Translations under genes and position numbers: made by a program
Notes under the pieces: model-generated
The model's database searches: none
Told to the model about the DNA's origin: nothing
What the model saw: the letters and a program-made list of their open reading frames with translations, nothing else
NCBI GenBank assembly: GCA_900543035.1
Contig: UQPV01000034.1
Span: 1 to 30,433, forward strand
Length of the DNA: 30,433 nt
Direction: 5' to 3'
DNA from: an uncultured Solobacterium sp.
GTDB lineage: Bacteria; Bacillota_I; Bacilli_A; Erysipelotrichales; Erysipelotrichaceae
Shown here: piece after piece, positions 17,346 through 26,112 of the stretch
How the letters are laid out: each line of letters opens with the position of its first letter
Position numbering within the stretch: the stretch's first letter is position 1

Positions 17346-17861
17346 CTATTCTCTCATGGAAGCAGCCACCTGTGCCGCTTCATTGATGCCGTCCACGACA
17401 GCCTTGCTGGAGATGGTCGCACCGGAGATGGTGTCCAGCTCGCCGGAAGCATCATGTCCGATCAAGCCGTTGATGAACGTCTCATCATCCAATACCTTGC
17501 TGCCCAGCCCCTTTGTGTCGCCGTTGCTCATGCCTTTATAGTTGACGACCATGCCCTGATCGTCGATCGCAACCAGAAACGTCGTCCCTTCGCTGTAACC
17601 GCCGACCGACATGCTGAATACGAGCGCTTCGTCTTTATACTGATAGATCTTCTGGATCGTCGTGGAATCTCCGCTATAGTCTACCGCGGTGAAGTCAGAC
17701 TCGCTTGAGCCCGGGAACAGCTGGATCAGGCTTTCCTTTTCCGCTGCTTCCGCATTCGCGGTGATGATCGGCTGCGTGATCTGGTTGGCAAAGGCCAGCG
17801 CACCGCCGGCAATGGCCGAAACGATGGCCAAAAAGAGCGTCAGATGAATGATCTTCTTCAT
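17346..17861 (-). CDS. rnfG: Rnf complex subunit G (FMN-carrying)
   Basis: A 171-residue protein with one N-terminal membrane helix (4-24) and a periplasm-facing FMN-binding domain. The flavin attachment motif is DTISGATISS, with Thr149 the expected residue that receives FMN by a phosphoester bond. The upstream strand GMSNGDTKGLGSKVLDDETF is also typical. The transferase that attaches FMN is encoded nearby (apbE, 20497-21636). The ATG overlaps the rnfD stop by four bases, so the two are translationally coupled. Length is close to usual RnfG. Confidence 0.95.
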   Translation of the reverse strand: MKKIIHLTLFLAIVSAIAGGALAFANQITQPIITANAEAAEKESLIQLFPGSSESDFTAVDYSGDSTTIQKIYQYKDEALVFSMSVGGYSEGTTFLVAIDDQGMVVNYKGMSNGDTKGLGSKVLDDETFINGLIGHDASGELDTISGATISSKAVVDGINEAAQVAASMRE

Positions 17862-19024
17862 GATGCATCGCCTCCTGTCGCCTCACTGCTTGCCTCTGAT
17901 GTCGATTCTGAAGTCGCAGAGCTGATCTCGTTGACCGGCGTGACCGTGCTTGCCGCAAGGACGGTCACGGCCAGACCGATCGCCGCAAGTCCAGCGATGG
18001 CCTTGCGCGCACGCGCACGCACCGCCAGCTGCTTGCCATCCATGGCAGACTCGATCAGCGGTGTCAGCATGTTCATGAGCAGGATGGAATACAAGCATCC
18101 CTCAGGCAGATTGGCCTTGAGCCGGATGAGCATGGTCAGGATAGCTGCGCCCATCGCGAAGATCACGCGTCCCTGCGCGCTGGTCGGGCTCGTGACCGGA
18201 TCCGTCAGCATGAACACGGCGCCGAAGATCACGCCGCCGCTGAACACATGGACGAGCGGATACCATAAAAAGCCAGGAACGCCCTGATAGCTTGCCACGC
18301 CGCCGATCAGCGCGGACGCTGCCGCAAGGACGGCGATGGTCAGCAGATAGACCAGCGGAACACGCCAGTCGATGACCTGACGCCAGGCCAGGACCGCTCC
18401 GACGATCAAGATCAGGATGCCACAGGTCTCGCCGATGGCGCCGGGATGCCAGCCCGTCATCAGCGTGCCCAGGCCGCCGACCTGATCGAGCATCTGCGCA
18501 GCCGCCTCGCTGCTGCCCGGCATCCAGTTGAACGTATTGGCCATGGTGGTCACCGGCGTTGCTGCCGTAGACACATCGCTGACTACGGCTCCCATGAACG
18601 CATTGAAGACGATGGCGCGTCCAAATGCAGCCGGGTTGAAGATGTTCTGCCCGAATCCGCCAAACAGCAGCTTGCCGAAGAAGATGCTGAAGAACGTCGC
18701 GACGCCCAGCGCATAAGGAGAAATATCGATCGTGCACATCATGGTCAGGATGATGGCGGTGATCCAGCCGAAGGATGAGCTCAGATAGCTCTTGACCTCT
18801 TTCTTCAGCACGAGCGCGAACACGGTCTCCGTCACCAGCGCCACGCCCACAGAAACAGCCAGCAGCAGCAGCGCCTGCAGCGCATACCGCATGCCGTACG
18901 CCGTATAATAATAAACCAGCGCGAACAGATATACTGCCGCCAGACCAAGCATCAGCTCGAACATGATGCGTTTCGTGCTCTGTCGCTGACGCAGGTTCGG
19001 CGATACATTAAAGGTAAATTTCAT
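17858..19024 (-). CDS. rnfD: Rnf complex subunit D (FMN-carrying)
   Basis: A 388-residue membrane protein with eight to ten helices, homologous to NqrB. Conserved elements are the N-terminal SPNLRQRQSTKRIM, the FGKLLFGGFGQNIFNPAAFGRA segment (117-137), the covalent flavin site STAATPVTT with Thr156 as the expected FMN carrier, and WHPGAIGETCGILIL. The C-terminal tail is Ser/Thr/Glu/Ala rich (SATSESTSEASSEATGGDAS), longer than in many relatives and probably disordered. GGGGGT precedes the ATG, 12 bases after the rnfC stop. Confidence 0.95.
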   Translation of the reverse strand: MKFTFNVSPNLRQRQSTKRIMFELMLGLAAVYLFALVYYYTAYGMRYALQALLLLAVSVGVALVTETVFALVLKKEVKSYLSSSFGWITAIILTMMCTIDISPYALGVATFFSIFFGKLLFGGFGQNIFNPAAFGRAIVFNAFMGAVVSDVSTAATPVTTMANTFNWMPGSSEAAAQMLDQVGGLGTLMTGWHPGAIGETCGILILIVGAVLAWRQVIDWRVPLVYLLTIAVLAAASALIGGVASYQGVPGFLWYPLVHVFSGGVIFGAVFMLTDPVTSPTSAQGRVIFAMGAAILTMLIRLKANLPEGCLYSILLMNMLTPLIESAMDGKQLAVRARARKAIAGLAAIGLAVTVLAASTVTPVNEISSATSESTSEASSEATGGDAS

Positions 19025-19036
19025 CTTCCGGACCCC

Positions 19037-20329
19037 CTATTTTTTCGCGGCCATCAGAGCACGCTTGGCCTTGCGGACATTCTCTGTCACATCGAGCCGC
19101 GAAGGACAGATATACGTGCACAGACCGCATTCGATGCAGTCCATCGCACAGCGCTTCTTCATCGCGTCGCGGTCATTGACCTTCACCGCCTGTGCGATGC
19201 GCACCGGCTGCAGACCAGCCGGGCAATGGTCGCTGCACTTTCCGCAGCGCAGGCAGGCGACGCTGTCAAACGGTCTCGTCTCCAGCACCGTCACCGCGTT
19301 GGTCGCGCGGTCGATGACCCATTTGTCATTGACGATCGTCTTGCCCATCATCGGTCCCCCGGCGATCAGCTTGACATCCTGCGCGGTATAGCCGCCGCAC
19401 GCCTCGATGACCTCGCTGACCGGTACGCCGACCGGCACACGCACATTGACGGGATCCTTCACCGCGTCGCCGGAGACCGTCACCGTCTTCTCGATGATCG
19501 CTTCTCCATCGCGCATCGCCCGGGCAAACGCAATGGCCGTCGTCGCGTTGTTCACGATCGCTCCGGCCTCGGCAGGCAGCTTCTCATATTCGCGGTGCAG
19601 CAGCTCGCGCACGAGCACCCGCTCCCAGCCCATCGGATAAACATCCGGCACCGGGGCGACATTGACACCTTCTACGTCTGCGCAGGCCTGGCGCACCTGC
19701 TCGATCAGCTTTGGGTGAGAGACCTTGATGGCGATGAGCGCCTCTTCGGCCCCGGCCATCCGCTTCATGACGCGGGTGCCCAAAAGCAGTTCCTCCAGAT
19801 GCGTGCTGACCATCTGATGATCCGCCGTGATATACGGCTCACACTCTACCGCGTTGATGATCAGCTTCTCGATGTTCTTCGCGGACTGATACTTGACATA
19901 TGCAGGAAAGCAAGCGCCGCCACATCCGACGATGCCTGCGTTTTTCATGAATTCGACAAGTTCTTCCACTGACGCCTGATCAGGGTCGATCGGCGCAAAG
20001 GAAGCGACCTTCTGCTGCTCGGCATCCGGCTCGATGACCAGATGCATGATGGGCTTCAGTGAAGAATGCATGATCTTCTGCGTCCCTTTTACGATGCCTG
20101 AAACGCTCGAATAGATCGGTATGCACATCCGGTCAGTGCATTCTGCCACCTTCGTTCCTGCGCTGACATGGTCTCCCTCGTTCACCAGCAGATCAAACTT
20201 CTGCGAGTGGCTGGCATACAGCGGGATGAAGACCTGCTTCCCTGGCTTCACTTCGATGACGCCCTTATGCTCCGTCATCTCCTTGAATCCGGGAATATGC
20301 TGACGCATTGGTCCCAGTAACAATGACAT
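19037..20329 (-). CDS. rnfC: Rnf complex subunit C
   Basis: A 430-residue peripheral subunit on the cytosolic face that binds NADH and FMN and delivers electrons to NAD+. It starts with the short N-terminal GPMRQHIPGFKEMT and a sandwich-hybrid barrel domain, then the Rossmann-type GCGGACFPAYVKY (NADH loop) and the conserved INAVECEPYITADH. Two 4Fe-4S clusters are ligated by CLRCGKCSDHCP (about 357-368) and CIECGLCTYICP (about 396-407). The chain stops soon after, without the long Ala/Lys-rich tail of Gram-negative RnfC. It is the first gene of the operon; GGTGA lies six bases before the ATG. Confidence 0.95.
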   Translation of the reverse strand: MSLLLGPMRQHIPGFKEMTEHKGVIEVKPGKQVFIPLYASHSQKFDLLVNEGDHVSAGTKVAECTDRMCIPIYSSVSGIVKGTQKIMHSSLKPIMHLVIEPDAEQQKVASFAPIDPDQASVEELVEFMKNAGIVGCGGACFPAYVKYQSAKNIEKLIINAVECEPYITADHQMVSTHLEELLLGTRVMKRMAGAEEALIAIKVSHPKLIEQVRQACADVEGVNVAPVPDVYPMGWERVLVRELLHREYEKLPAEAGAIVNNATTAIAFARAMRDGEAIIEKTVTVSGDAVKDPVNVRVPVGVPVSEVIEACGGYTAQDVKLIAGGPMMGKTIVNDKWVIDRATNAVTVLETRPFDSVACLRCGKCSDHCPAGLQPVRIAQAVKVNDRDAMKKRCAMDCIECGLCTYICPSRLDVTENVRKAKRALMAAKK

Positions 20330-20353
20330 GGTGATTCACCATTCCTTTCTTTT

Positions 20354-20418
20354 CGCATTTTCATGCCAAATCAACGCTATTATAACACTGTTAAATTTAT
20401 GTTAAAACCGAAAATGCG
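20354..20418. repeat. Inverted repeat flanking the rnf promoter
   Basis: CGCATTTTC (20354-20362) and its perfect reverse complement GAAAATGCG (20410-20418) surround the rnf -10 box, separated by 47 bases. The right copy is followed by CTTTTTTTTC. It could be a regulator site pair or a long-range hairpin in the apbE-side direction. Confidence 0.5.
20379..20384 (-). promoter_or_regulatory. rnf operon promoter (-10)
   Basis: Minus-strand extended -10 TGTTATAAT with TATAAT at 20379-20384. The matching -35 position (TTTTAA) is only partly conserved. Confidence 0.7.
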
Positions 20419-20471
20419 CTTTTTTTTCATGATTCCGTTCCCTTTTCCCTATATTTTTTAGCAGTTTTCCT

Positions 20472-20477
20472 TATAAT
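20472..20477 (+). promoter_or_regulatory. apbE promoter (-10)
   Basis: CTTATAATAAATAG contains a perfect TATAAT -10, but the -35 region is AT-rich and weak. The start point would be only some 15 bases before the start codon at 20497. Confidence 0.6.
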
Positions 20478-20496
20478 AAATAGACAGGTGATGCCA

Positions 20497-21636
20497 ATGA
20501 AAGAGAAAAACAACCGCGTCCGTTCATGGATCGCGCTGTCCTTATGCTTCCTGCTGCTGATCGGGGCACTTTACGTCGCGCTCACTGCCCGTTCCCCATC
20601 TGCCCAGACGCATCAGCAGACCCTGACCGATGTCGGCTTCGACACCTTCGTCACCTTCTCTCAGGAAGGCACGCAGGAGGAATTCGACGAGAACCTCGCC
20701 TTTATCCGCGAGCGTTTCCTGTATTACAACCAGCTGTTTGACCGCTACCAGAGCGATGAGGGCGTAAACAACCTGAAGACCATCAACGATGCGGCCGGCG
20801 ATCACGCGGTAGTCGTCGATGACGCGCTGATCGACTGTCTGCTCATGGCCCGCACTTATACCGGCTACAGCCCGCACTTCGATGCCAGCCAGGGTACCTT
20901 GCTGGAAGTCTGGCACACATACCGCGAAGAAGGGATCTCGCTGAATGAAGCGGGAGAAGACGGCCGGCTGCCCGAAGAAGCAGAGCTTCAACGCGCCGCT
21001 AACGCGCAGAGCTGGGACGCCGTGCGCATCGATGAAGAAAGCAATGAGGTCATGATCATCGATCCCGATGTATCGCTCGATTTAGGCGGCATCGCCAAAG
21101 GCTATGCCGTCGAACAAGTCAAGCGGGAACTGGAAGAAAAAGGCGTTGATGGCGCCATCCTCAACGCTGGCGGCAACGTCGTCACCATCGGTGAGAAGAG
21201 CGATGGAAGCGCATGGCGCGTCGGTGTCCAGATGCCCTCCTCGCTCAGCGACAGCACCCTCGCCGTCCTCGAGCTGAACGGTTCCCACGCCATCGTGACC
21301 AGCGGAGATTATCAGCGCTATTATGAGGTGAACGGTGAGCGCTATGCCCATATCATCGATCCGCTCACGCTGTACCCGCCCCGCTATTTCCGCGCTGTCA
21401 CGGTCGTCTGTGACGACAGCGCGGCTGCCGACTGCATCTCCACCACCCTCTTCACCCTGACTTACGAAGAGGGGATGGCGTATCTCAGCACGCTGGAAGA
21501 ACAGGGCATCCACGCGCAGGCGCTGTGGGTGTTCGACGACAGCGAGACGATCCCGCAGAGCGAGCATACCTTCAGCACGCAAGGCTATACCATCGTGACG
21601 ACGCCGGCGCTCTTCGATCACGTCCGCGTATCCTGA
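20497..21636 (+). CDS. apbE: FAD:protein FMN transferase ApbE
   Basis: A 379-residue enzyme that uses FAD and Mg2+ to attach FMN to a threonine of target proteins. Here the likely targets are RnfG and RnfD, encoded divergently next door. It has an N-terminal membrane anchor (about residues 10-30) without a lipobox Cys, so it is probably anchored outside the membrane by an uncleaved or signal-peptidase I cleaved segment. Family motifs are HFDASQGTLLEVWH, SLDLGGIAKGYAVEQ, GAILNAGGNV, AHIIDPLTLYP and DDSAAADCISTTLF, the last holding metal and flavin contacts. AGGTGAT supports the ATG at 20497; ATG 20491 and GTG 20488 overlap it. A terminator follows. Confidence 0.95.
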   Translation: MKEKNNRVRSWIALSLCFLLLIGALYVALTARSPSAQTHQQTLTDVGFDTFVTFSQEGTQEEFDENLAFIRERFLYYNQLFDRYQSDEGVNNLKTINDAAGDHAVVVDDALIDCLLMARTYTGYSPHFDASQGTLLEVWHTYREEGISLNEAGEDGRLPEEAELQRAANAQSWDAVRIDEESNEVMIIDPDVSLDLGGIAKGYAVEQVKRELEEKGVDGAILNAGGNVVTIGEKSDGSAWRVGVQMPSSLSDSTLAVLELNGSHAIVTSGDYQRYYEVNGERYAHIIDPLTLYPPRYFRAVTVVCDDSAAADCISTTLFTLTYEEGMAYLSTLEEQGIHAQALWVFDDSETIPQSEHTFSTQGYTIVTTPALFDHVRVS

Positions 21637-21646
21637 CACCGGTCAC

Positions 21647-21699
21647 AAAAAGGCTGCATGCCATCGCGCACATGTGCATTTTCGGCATGCAGCCTTTTT
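21647..21699. terminator. Bidirectional terminator between apbE and the PHP gene
   Basis: Perfect 16-bp inverted repeat with arms AAAAAGGCTGCATGCC and GGCATGCAGCCTTTTT around a 21-base loop that holds GCACATGTGC, itself a small palindrome. Good T runs exist in both directions. Confidence 0.9.
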
Positions 21700-22593
21700 T
21701 CATCGCTTAAGCGCAGCCAGGAAGCGTTCGCGGATCTCCTGGGCATCCGGGATATCATCCCCGTATTCGCCCATTCGGATGCTCGGCTTATGCTTGCCGT
21801 GAAAATCGCTGCCACAGGTGATCAGCAGCCCGTGATCAGCGGCGAATTCCGCATAATAGCGATTATGCCGCTCTTCATGATAATTGCTGAAGGCCTCGAT
21901 GCCGTCGATGCCGGCATCGATCGCTTTCTGCAGCAGATCTTCCCGCTCATAAAATGTCTGGAACGGATGCGCCAGCACGGCGATGCCTCCCGCGGCATGG
22001 ATCTGCTCCACCGTCGATGCGAACGACGGATAGTCCACACGCACATACAGCGGGCTGCCCGCCTGACACTTATCCCAAAAGAAATTCACCGGCGCCGGAT
22101 CGCTGCGCGCTCCGCCTTTGCGGTACGCATCGAACTCGCGGATATGCGCATTGGCCGGATCGGCAAACATGCGTTCGCACATCAGAAACCAGGGATTCTC
22201 ATCACCGGCATCCTGCAGGATCTGCCGCTCATCGATCCGGATGTGATAATGCGCCTCCAGCTTGCATACCCGCTGATGAAACGCGTCATCCATCAGTTTC
22301 TGGATCCGCTCAGGAAGCGCCGTAAAATAAGGCTGGCGGTAATCAAACCCATAGCCGAGCAGATGACATTCCCGCTCTTGGTCAAACAGCGTCGTAAACT
22401 CGATCGCGGGAATGACCTGGATCCCTGCGTGCTCTCCCGCCTTGCGCATCTCGTCTATGCCGCGCATGCAGTCATGATCAGACAAAGCGACCAGCGAAAG
22501 CCCGCTCTGCCTGGCAATCTCGATCAGCCGCGACGGCGTATGTTCCCCATCCTTGCTGTAACAAGAATGCAGATGAAGGTCAAAATCGTTCAT
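21700..22593 (-). CDS. PHP-domain metal-dependent phosphoesterase
   Basis: A 297-residue cytosolic protein of the PHP family. The first motif DLHLHSCYSKDGEHTPSRL (residues 4-22) carries the two His metal ligands, followed by ALSDHDCMRGIDE, IPAIEFTT, IAVLAHPFQTFY and CGSDFHGKHKP, which together give the trinuclear metal site. Stand-alone PHP proteins of this size include 3',5'-nucleoside bisphosphate phosphatases (YciV/RnaAM type) and histidinol phosphatase relatives; SDHD/GSDFHG and the central insertion point to the YciV-like group. The start at 22593 fits GGGGTGAT and lies downstream of a well formed promoter; longer frames overlap the promoter and the ileS terminator. Confidence 0.9.
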   Translation of the reverse strand: MNDFDLHLHSCYSKDGEHTPSRLIEIARQSGLSLVALSDHDCMRGIDEMRKAGEHAGIQVIPAIEFTTLFDQERECHLLGYGFDYRQPYFTALPERIQKLMDDAFHQRVCKLEAHYHIRIDERQILQDAGDENPWFLMCERMFADPANAHIREFDAYRKGGARSDPAPVNFFWDKCQAGSPLYVRVDYPSFASTVEQIHAAGGIAVLAHPFQTFYEREDLLQKAIDAGIDGIEAFSNYHEERHNRYYAEFAADHGLLITCGSDFHGKHKPSIRMGEYGDDIPDAQEIRERFLAALKR

Positions 22594-22609
22594 GTTCATC
22601 ACCCCGCTC

Positions 22610-22638
22610 ATTATAATCTGTTCTCCTTCTTCACGCAA
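22610..22638 (-). promoter_or_regulatory. Promoter of the PHP gene
   Basis: Minus-strand TTGCGT (22633-22638), 17-base spacer and TATAAT (22610-22615), leaving a short leader before the ATG at 22593. Confidence 0.78.
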
Positions 22639-22672
22639 CAAAAACAGGATGCCCGTCTCATGAGCATCCTGT
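22639..22672 (-). terminator. ileS terminator
   Basis: Minus-strand 9-bp stem ACAGGATGC/GCATCCTGT followed by TTTTGTTG. Confidence 0.85.
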
Positions 22673-22681
22673 CGTGTCGTT

Positions 22682-25402
22682 TTATTCAGCCAGCACACGG
22701 GCGCAGCGTGCGCAAAGACCATCTTCCGCATCAGAATCCGTGATGTTCCAGCAGCGCGGGCATACTGTGCCGGCACACTTGTCCACGCTTACTCCGCAGT
22801 GTTCATACGCCGGCAGCTGCTCGTCCGTGAAGGTCACCTTGGACACGATCAGCCACTGATGGAAAGTGTCTGGGAAGATCTCCGCGATGAGGGCACGATC
22901 CTCCTCGCTGACATTCAGCGTGACATGCGCCTCCAGCGACTTGCCGATGATCTTCTCATTGCGGGCATTCTCCAGCGCCTTGAGCACATCGCTGCGGATC
23001 AGCAGCAGCCGCTCCATCTTGCGAATGATCGCATCGGCGTCAAAGGAGAGCGTCAGATCGGCAAACTTGCCCAGATGCACGCTTTCCGCATCGAACTGCA
23101 TGATATCGTTGACTTCCTCGCAAGTATGGCAGAGGATCGGCGCCCACAGGTGAACCAGCACATCCAGCGCGATGTACAGCACGCTCTGCACCTGACGGCG
23201 GCGCAGGGAATCCTGCTTTTCGATATAGAGGATATCCTTCGTGTAATCGAGATAATAAGCAGAGAACTCGTTGGTCATCAGATTGGTCAGCGAAGTGACC
23301 ACATCAGCGAAACGATATTCCATATATGCCTTCTTCGCCTTCTCGTTGGCCGCTGCCAGCAGCGCGATCATATACTGATCGCTCAGCGGAAGGGCTGCCG
23401 GATCCTGCAGATCCTCCTTCGTGAAGTCCCCGACATTGGCCATCAGGAAACGGAAGGTGTTGCGCACCTTACGATAGCTGTCCGCACACTGCTTGATGAT
23501 GTTGTCGCCGATGCGGCAGTCCGCCTGATAATCGATGCTCGTCGCCCAAAGACGCAGGATATCCGCGCCGAACTTTGTCGTGACCTCTTTAGGAGAAACG
23601 GTGTTGCCGCGGGATTTGCTCATCTTCTCCCCGTTCTCATCCATGACGAAGCCATGGCTGAGCACCTGGCGGTACGGCGCCTTGCCATGCACGGCCGTGC
23701 CGACGATCAAAGAGGAGTTGAACCATCCGCGGTACTGGTCGCTGCCCTCGAAATACAAGTCTGCCGGATAGCCCAGGCCGCGCGCGATCATGGCGCCGGT
23801 ATGCGAGGAGCCAGAGTCAAACCATACGTCCATCGTATCCGTCTCCTTGCGGAAGATGCCATCCGGAGAACCTGGATGTGTGTATCCTTCCGGAAGCAGA
23901 TCCTTGGCCTCGCGCTCGAACCACACGTTTGAGCCATGCTGCTCAAACAGGTCTGCCACATGCGCGAATACCTGCTCATCCATGATCGGCGTATCATCCT
24001 GCGCATAGAAGATCGGGATCGGCACGCCCCATGCGCGCTGACGGGAGATGCACCAGTCAGAACGGTCCGCGATCATGTTGTGCATGCGCTGTCTGCCCCA
24101 GGAAGGGATCCAATCCACTTCGTCGATCTCCTGAAGCAGCGTGTCGCGGATCTTGTCGATCGAAGCGAACCACTGAGTCGTAGCGCGGAAGATGATCGGT
24201 TTCTTCGTGCGCCAGTCATGCGGATAAGCGTGCGTGATCCACTCCATCTTGAGCAGGCAGCCCAGCTCATCCAGCTTCATCGTCACGGTCTTGTTGGCAT
24301 CATCCACATACTGACCGGCCAGCCATTCGCCGCAGTCTTCCATCATGCAGCCATGCTCGTCGACATTGCAGTACGCGTCGATGCCATATTTCTGGCAGAC
24401 GAAGAAGTCATCCGCACCGAATCCCGGCGCAGTGTGCACGCAGCCGGTACCAGCGTCGGCAGTGACATGATCGCCCAGGATGACCAGCGATTCCCGATCG
24501 TACAGCGGATGCTGGCAGGTGATCATCTCCAGCTGTGCGCCTTTGTACGTGCCCAGGATCTCCTTGCGCTGCAGGCCAAACTTCTCCCACAGCTGATCCA
24601 CCAGCTCTTCCAGCACGATGAACTTTCCTTTTTCGCTGTCAACCAGCGCATAAGTATAATCCTTATTCAGGCAGATCGCCAGGTTGGCCGGAATGGTCCA
24701 CGGCGTCGTCGTCCAGATAATGAAGCTCGTGTCCGTATCCAGGATGCCCTTTCCGTCTTTGACGCGGAACGCCACGAAGATGGTCGGGCTCTTGATGTCA
24801 TGATATTCGATCTCCGCCTCAGCCAGCGCCGATTCAGAGGACGGCGACCAGTAGACCGGCTTGAGCCCCTTGTAAATGAGACCGTCCATCGCCATCTTGC
24901 CGAAGATGCGGATCTGACTTGCCTCAAATTCCTTTTTCAGCGTGATGTAGGGATCATCATAATCACCGACGCATCCCAGGGACAGGAATCCGTTCTTCTG
25001 GTTTTCCACCTGCTTCATCGCATAATCGTAACAAAGCGCGCGGAACTCCGCCAGCGGCATCTTCTTGCGGTCATAGCCCAGCTTCGTGATGGCCGTCTCG
25101 ATCGGCAGGCCATGCGTATCCCATCCGGGGATATACGGCGTATAATACCCGTTCAGATAATGTGAGCGCACGATCACGTCCTTGATGATCTTATTGAGCG
25201 CATGTCCGATATGGATGTCCCCATTGGCATAAGGCGGGCCGTCATGCAGCACGAACGGCTTTGCCCCTTCCCGGCTCTTCAGCATCTTCTCATACAGCTT
25301 TCCATCATGCCAGCGCTTCTGGAACTTCGGTTCCTTGGTGGGAAGCTTTCCGCGCATCTCAAACGCGGTCTTCGGCATGAGCAATGTCTCTTTGTAGTCC
25401 AT
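22682..25402 (-). CDS. ileS: Isoleucyl-tRNA synthetase
   Basis: A 906-residue class Ia synthetase that charges tRNA-Ile in the cytosol. The Rossmann fold has PPYANGDIHIGHALN with HIGH at 64-67, the editing (CP1) domain has TTPWTIPANLA and the acidic GTGCVHTAPGFGADDF, and KMSKS stands at 593-597 in MDENGEKMSKSRGN. The C-terminus has a zinc finger CPRCWNITDSDAEDGLCARC, typical of bacterial (type I) enzymes. The ATG at 25402 fits AAGGAGG by eight bases; an ATG six bases further up is too close to it. The gene is controlled by an Ile T-box and follows divIVA as in other Bacillota. Confidence 0.97.
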   Translation of the reverse strand: MDYKETLLMPKTAFEMRGKLPTKEPKFQKRWHDGKLYEKMLKSREGAKPFVLHDGPPYANGDIHIGHALNKIIKDVIVRSHYLNGYYTPYIPGWDTHGLPIETAITKLGYDRKKMPLAEFRALCYDYAMKQVENQKNGFLSLGCVGDYDDPYITLKKEFEASQIRIFGKMAMDGLIYKGLKPVYWSPSSESALAEAEIEYHDIKSPTIFVAFRVKDGKGILDTDTSFIIWTTTPWTIPANLAICLNKDYTYALVDSEKGKFIVLEELVDQLWEKFGLQRKEILGTYKGAQLEMITCQHPLYDRESLVILGDHVTADAGTGCVHTAPGFGADDFFVCQKYGIDAYCNVDEHGCMMEDCGEWLAGQYVDDANKTVTMKLDELGCLLKMEWITHAYPHDWRTKKPIIFRATTQWFASIDKIRDTLLQEIDEVDWIPSWGRQRMHNMIADRSDWCISRQRAWGVPIPIFYAQDDTPIMDEQVFAHVADLFEQHGSNVWFEREAKDLLPEGYTHPGSPDGIFRKETDTMDVWFDSGSSHTGAMIARGLGYPADLYFEGSDQYRGWFNSSLIVGTAVHGKAPYRQVLSHGFVMDENGEKMSKSRGNTVSPKEVTTKFGADILRLWATSIDYQADCRIGDNIIKQCADSYRKVRNTFRFLMANVGDFTKEDLQDPAALPLSDQYMIALLAAANEKAKKAYMEYRFADVVTSLTNLMTNEFSAYYLDYTKDILYIEKQDSLRRRQVQSVLYIALDVLVHLWAPILCHTCEEVNDIMQFDAESVHLGKFADLTLSFDADAIIRKMERLLLIRSDVLKALENARNEKIIGKSLEAHVTLNVSEEDRALIAEIFPDTFHQWLIVSKVTFTDEQLPAYEHCGVSVDKCAGTVCPRCWNITDSDAEDGLCARCARVLAE

Positions 25403-25419
25403 CTTCATTCCTCCTTAAC

Positions 25420-25625
25420 AAAAAAGACGCCCTGATCTAAGGACGTCATCAACGCGGTACCACCTTAGTTCACACCGGGTCCCGGTGTGCCCTCTGCCTG
25501 CTAACGCGAGGCTGACGTGTCTTCCTACTGCATTCAGAAGACCGGCTCCAAAGTGATTCCCGTTCACCTGCGCCGCAGATTTTCACCAGCCATCTGCTCT
25601 CTGTAGACTTGGTCAACGGACATGT
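25420..25625 (-). promoter_or_regulatory. Ile T-box riboswitch of ileS
   Basis: The minus strand holds a full T-box leader: stem I beginning near GTCTACAGAGAGCAG, an AUC specifier triplet (25555-25557) in GGGAATCACTTTGG, a CACACCGGG/CCCGGTGTG hairpin, the T-box AAGGTGGTACCGCG (25454-25467), and the terminator GACGTCC...GGGCGTC with six T (25420-25447). Uncharged tRNA-Ile would stabilise the antiterminator and allow ileS transcription. The stem I 5' border is approximate. No clear promoter separates it from divIVA, so it may control read-through from the upstream cluster. Confidence 0.93.
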
Positions 25626-25641
25626 CTTTTTCTTCGCCTTT

Positions 25642-26097
25642 TCATTTATCCAACAGATCTGTGCCCGGAACAGGCACGCGCTCGAACTCATCGAGCAGGC
25701 GGCTGATCCGTTCCGTCTGCCTGCGCATCGTTCCCTTGGCATCCTCGGTCTCATCCGCAAGCTTGACGATATCGGCGAGCATCAGCCTGGCATTGAGCAG
25801 CGCTTCGCTGACGATCACGTCCGCGTTCTGCTTTGCCGTGGCGACGATCGTATTTGCTTCCTTCATGGCGATGGCGACCATCTGGGACGCGGCATCTTCT
25901 TTCTCACGCAGATGCTCCACGGGAGAATCCCCTCCCTTTCCCATGGCGCTCACCTGTTCCTCCAGCTGCGCGCAGCGGTTTCGGTAAGCCTCATTGGAGC
26001 GTTCCAGACTGCTGATGTGCATATTCAGTTCCTCGATGAGGGCATCCACCTGATAACGGTTATAGCCGTCCTTCATCCGATCGAACTTCACACCCAT
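25642..26097 (-). CDS. DivIVA-family protein
   Basis: A 151-residue DivIVA-like protein by position (between ylmH and ileS) and by layout: a short N-terminal GYNRYQVDALIEELNMHISSLE that matches the GYxxxEVDxFL part of the DivIVA lipid-binding domain, followed by coiled coils (about 29-52, 66-140). DivIVA proteins sense negatively curved membrane at the septum and poles and recruit division or sporulation partners. The usual first element (LTPxDIxxKxF) is reduced to MGVKFDRM, so the membrane-binding loop differs. GGAGGTGAG precedes the ATG. Confidence 0.85.
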   Translation of the reverse strand: MGVKFDRMKDGYNRYQVDALIEELNMHISSLERSNEAYRNRCAQLEEQVSAMGKGGDSPVEHLREKEDAASQMVAIAMKEANTIVATAKQNADVIVSEALLNARLMLADIVKLADETEDAKGTMRRQTERISRLLDEFERVPVPGTDLLDK

Positions 26098-26112
26098 CTT
26101 CTCACCTCCAAT

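Noticed and set aside
22799..25165. Two long plus-strand frames over ileS
   Set aside because: Shadow frames of a highly conserved coding gene with no own initiation signals.
25470..25760. 96-codon minus frame across the ileS leader
   Set aside because: It overlaps the T-box riboswitch and the divIVA end and has no initiation signal.
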